From Nevskia sp964451925 (lineage in GTDB: Bacteria; Pseudomonadota; Gammaproteobacteria; Nevskiales; Nevskiaceae): a DNA stretch of 64,000 bases. This document shows, piece by piece, positions 62,202 to 64,000 of this stretch. The DNA lies in assembly GCA_964451925.1 (NCBI GenBank), contig CAYVKA010000007.1:1-64000 (forward strand), read 5' to 3'. Position 1 is the stretch's first letter; every line of letters begins with the position of its first letter. A program made the position numbers and the translations under genes. The notes under the pieces are model-generated. The model was not told the origin of the DNA. It was given only the letters and a program-made list of their open reading frames with translations, and did not search any database.

Positions 62202-63344
62202 ATGATTCCCAGAACCCTGTTCAGCGCCGAGCACGAGGATTTCCGCAAGACCGTGCGGCGCTTTATCGCCGAGGAAATCATGCCGCACCACGAGCGCTGG
62301 GAAGAGCAGCAGCACGTCGATCGCGCCATCTGGAACCGCGCCGGCGAGCTGGGCTTCCTGTGCCACACCATGCCGGAGCAATACGGTGGCGCCGGCACCG
62401 ACCGGCTGTACAGCGTGGTGATGATGGAGGAGCTGACCCGTGCCGGCGCTTCCGGCATCGGCTTCAACCTGCACACCGACATCGTCGCCAACTACATCAA
62501 CAACTTCGGCAGCGAGACGCAGAAGAAGCAGTGGCTGCCGAAGATGGCCAGCGGCGAGCTGGTCGGCGCCATCGCCATGACCGAGCCGGGCACCGGTTCC
62601 GATCTGCAGGCGGTGAAAACCCGCGCGGTGAAGGACGGCGACGACTACATCCTCAACGGCTCCAAGATCTTCATCACCAACGGTTACCTCAGCGACCTGG
62701 TGGTGGTGGTGGCCAAGACCGGCGACAGCGGCGAGGGCGCCAAGGACATGTCGCTGATCGTGGTCGAGGCCACCCGCCCCGGCTTCACCAAGGGCAAGCC
62801 GCTGAAGAAGGTGGGCATGCACGCCCAGGACACCTGCGAACTGTTCTTCGAAAACGTGCGCGTGCCGCAGTCCAACCTGTTGGGTCCCAAGGAGGGCATG
62901 GGCTTCATCATGCTGATGCAGGAACTGGCCTGGGAGCGGCTGATGATCGCCGTGATCTCGGTGGCCGGAGCGGAAAGTGCGCTGCAGCACACCCTGGAAT
63001 ACACGCGCAACCGCAAGGTCTTCGGCAAGCCGGTGGCGGCCTACCAGAATTCACGCTTCAAGCTGGCCGAAATGAAGACGGAGATCGCCATCGGCCAGGT
63101 GTTCGTCGACCGCTGCCTGGAGCTGGTGCTGAAACGCAAGCTCGGCGTCGATGCCGCCGCCGCCGCCAAGTACTGGTGCTCGGACATGATGAGCCGCGTG
63201 ATCGACGAGTGCGTGCAGCTGCACGGCGGATACGGCTACATGATGGAATACCCCATCGCCAAGGCCTACATCGACTGCCGCGCACAGCGCATCTACGGCG
63301 GTACCAATGAAATCATGAAGGAACTGATCTCGCGGACGCTGTAA
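62202..63344 (+). CDS. Acyl-CoA dehydrogenase
   Basis: A 380-residue flavoprotein of fatty-acid or branched-acid oxidation. AMTEPGTGSDLQ, FITNG and LHGGYGYMMEYPIAKAY are the family signatures. The position of catalytic Glu in medium-chain enzymes (EGT) is Gly here (YGGTNEI), while E245 in LAWERLMIA sits where long-chain and isovaleryl-CoA types carry theirs, so that is the likely base. GGAGGAGAGG ribosome site. Under the TetR palindrome and followed by a CoA-transferase gene. Confidence 0.93.
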   Translation: MIPRTLFSAEHEDFRKTVRRFIAEEIMPHHERWEEQQHVDRAIWNRAGELGFLCHTMPEQYGGAGTDRLYSVVMMEELTRAGASGIGFNLHTDIVANYINNFGSETQKKQWLPKMASGELVGAIAMTEPGTGSDLQAVKTRAVKDGDDYILNGSKIFITNGYLSDLVVVVAKTGDSGEGAKDMSLIVVEATRPGFTKGKPLKKVGMHAQDTCELFFENVRVPQSNLLGPKEGMGFIMLMQELAWERLMIAVISVAGAESALQHTLEYTRNRKVFGKPVAAYQNSRFKLAEMKTEIAIGQVFVDRCLELVLKRKLGVDAAAAAKYWCSDMMSRVIDECVQLHGGYGYMMEYPIAKAYIDCRAQRIYGGTNEIMKELISRTL

Positions 63345-63347
63345 AAG

Positions 63348-63429
63348 CCGGGAGTCGGGAAAGGGGAATCGGGAATCGTCAGGGCAGCAACCCCGTCTCC
63401 ATGACCCCCGATTCCCCATTCCCGACTCC
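63348..63429. repeat. Interspersed inverted repeat, copy C
   Basis: GGGAGTCGGGAAAGGGGAAT on the left pairs with ATTCCCCATTCCCGACTCC on the right. It fills the space between the acyl-CoA dehydrogenase and CoA-transferase genes, and the arms resemble copies A and B. Confidence 0.85.
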
Positions 63430-63441
63430 TGGAACATCTCC

Positions 63442-64000
63442 ATGACCGTTGCCACCAATCCCCTCTTAAGCGGCATCCGCATCCTCGACCTGTCGCGCCT
63501 GCTGCCCGGCCCGTTCTGCACCCTGTACCTGGCGCAGCTTGGGGCCGAGGTGATCAAGCTCGAGGAGCCCAACGGCGGCGACTACACCCGCACGCTGTCG
63601 CCTGAGATGTTCAGCCTGGTCAACCGTGGCAAGAAGTCGGTGACCCTGGACCTGCGCAAGGCCGGGGACGTGCAGCTGTTCCACCGCATGGTCGAGAACA
63701 GCGACGTGGTGCTGGAATCGTTCCGCCCCGGCGTGATGGACAAGCTCGGCTGCGGCTATGAAACCCTGAAAGCGCTCAATCCGCGCCTGGTCTACGCGGC
63801 GCTTACCGGCTACGGCCAGAGCGGCCCCTACCGCGACCGTCCGGGTCACGACATGAACTACTGCGGCTACGCCGGCGTGCTCGACCAGATCGGCAGCGCC
63901 GGCGGCCCGCCGGTGCCGTCCAACTTCCAGATCGCCGACCTGGCCGGCGGTGCGCTGACCTGCGCCATCGGCATCCTCGCCGCGGTGATCGGGGCCAAGG
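63442..64000 (+). CDS. CaiB/BaiF family CoA-transferase or acyl-CoA racemase, 3' end outside window
   Basis: The first 186 residues of a family III CoA-transferase, open to the window edge. It shows SGIRILDLSRLLPGPFCTLYLAQLGAEVIKLE, RGKKSVTLDLRK, VLESFRPGVMDKLG and the Asp in PGHDMNYCGYAG (catalytic in the alpha-methylacyl-CoA racemase branch), which makes a racemase of 2-methylacyl-CoA the best guess. Together with the dehydrogenase it suggests branched-chain or steroid-type side-chain oxidation. Start ATG 63442 follows the repeat. Confidence 0.9.
   Translation, partial: MTVATNPLLSGIRILDLSRLLPGPFCTLYLAQLGAEVIKLEEPNGGDYTRTLSPEMFSLVNRGKKSVTLDLRKAGDVQLFHRMVENSDVVLESFRPGVMDKLGCGYETLKALNPRLVYAALTGYGQSGPYRDRPGHDMNYCGYAGVLDQIGSAGGPPVPSNFQIADLAGGALTCAIGILAAVIGAK

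Overview
This is a GC-rich gammaproteobacterial window. The conserved blocks are in typical gammaproteobacterial order: map-glnD-dapD opposite rpsB-tsf-pyrH-frr-uppS-cdsA-rseP-bamA-skp-lpxD-fabZ-lpxA-lpxB-rnhB-dnaE-accA-tilS. The GGGAATCGGGAAT-type inverted repeats resemble those of Xanthomonas/Lysobacter genomes, so a Xanthomonadales/Nevskiales-like organism is my best guess, with low certainty on the family. No rRNA, tRNA, phage, transposase or CRISPR array was seen. A run of 10 N at 45351-45360 marks an assembly gap inside a repeat. No stretch longer than about 300 bases lacks a gene.

Layout. 188-1203: a small membrane protein divergent from a LexA homologue that lacks the self-cleavage residues, with a perfect 22-bp palindrome between them. 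1335-11000: accessory and housekeeping genes (CocE-type lipoprotein hydrolase; Rrf2 regulator with cytochrome b561 and two YceI proteins; class I aldolase; SDR; DUF3224; YheT hydrolase; dapE; DUF2721). 11045-15438: dapD, glnD and map on the minus strand. 15732-36021: the translation/envelope/lipid A/replication block listed above, then apt. 36264-57848: the main accessory region. 57951-64000: a regulator/oxidoreductase pair, a Fur-box hemP with an unusual HAD-like/methyltransferase pair, and a TetR-controlled acyl-CoA dehydrogenase/CoA-transferase operon that runs off the end.

The main accessory region is a contiguous mevalonate-plus-hopanoid supercluster in three transcription units. Unit 1 (+, 36849-42468) is a single polypeptide that joins squalene synthase to squalene-hopene cyclase, then hpnG, hpnA and a DUF2459 lipoprotein. 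Unit 2 (-, 48043-42478) is hpnI-hpnJ-hpnK-hpnL plus a ferritin-like di-iron protein. Unit 3 (+, 48180-57848) is a DUF2147 protein, mevalonate diphosphate decarboxylase, phosphomevalonate kinase, a fused HMG-CoA reductase-mevalonate kinase, IPP isomerase, hpnH, hpnB and HMG-CoA synthase, ended by a strong terminator. Together they encode the route from acetoacetyl-CoA to IPP/DMAPP, from farnesyl diphosphate to squalene and hopene, and on to side-chain-extended and cyclitol-decorated hopanoids. Only a thiolase and farnesyl diphosphate synthase are not in the window. dxr, normally between cdsA and rseP, is absent from its usual place, which fits replacement of the methylerythritol phosphate route by the mevalonate route.

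The strongest novel candidates are the squalene synthase-squalene-hopene cyclase fusion, the HMG-CoA reductase-mevalonate kinase fusion, the non-cleavable LexA with its divergent small membrane protein, and the iron-linked hemP/HAD-like/methyltransferase unit.
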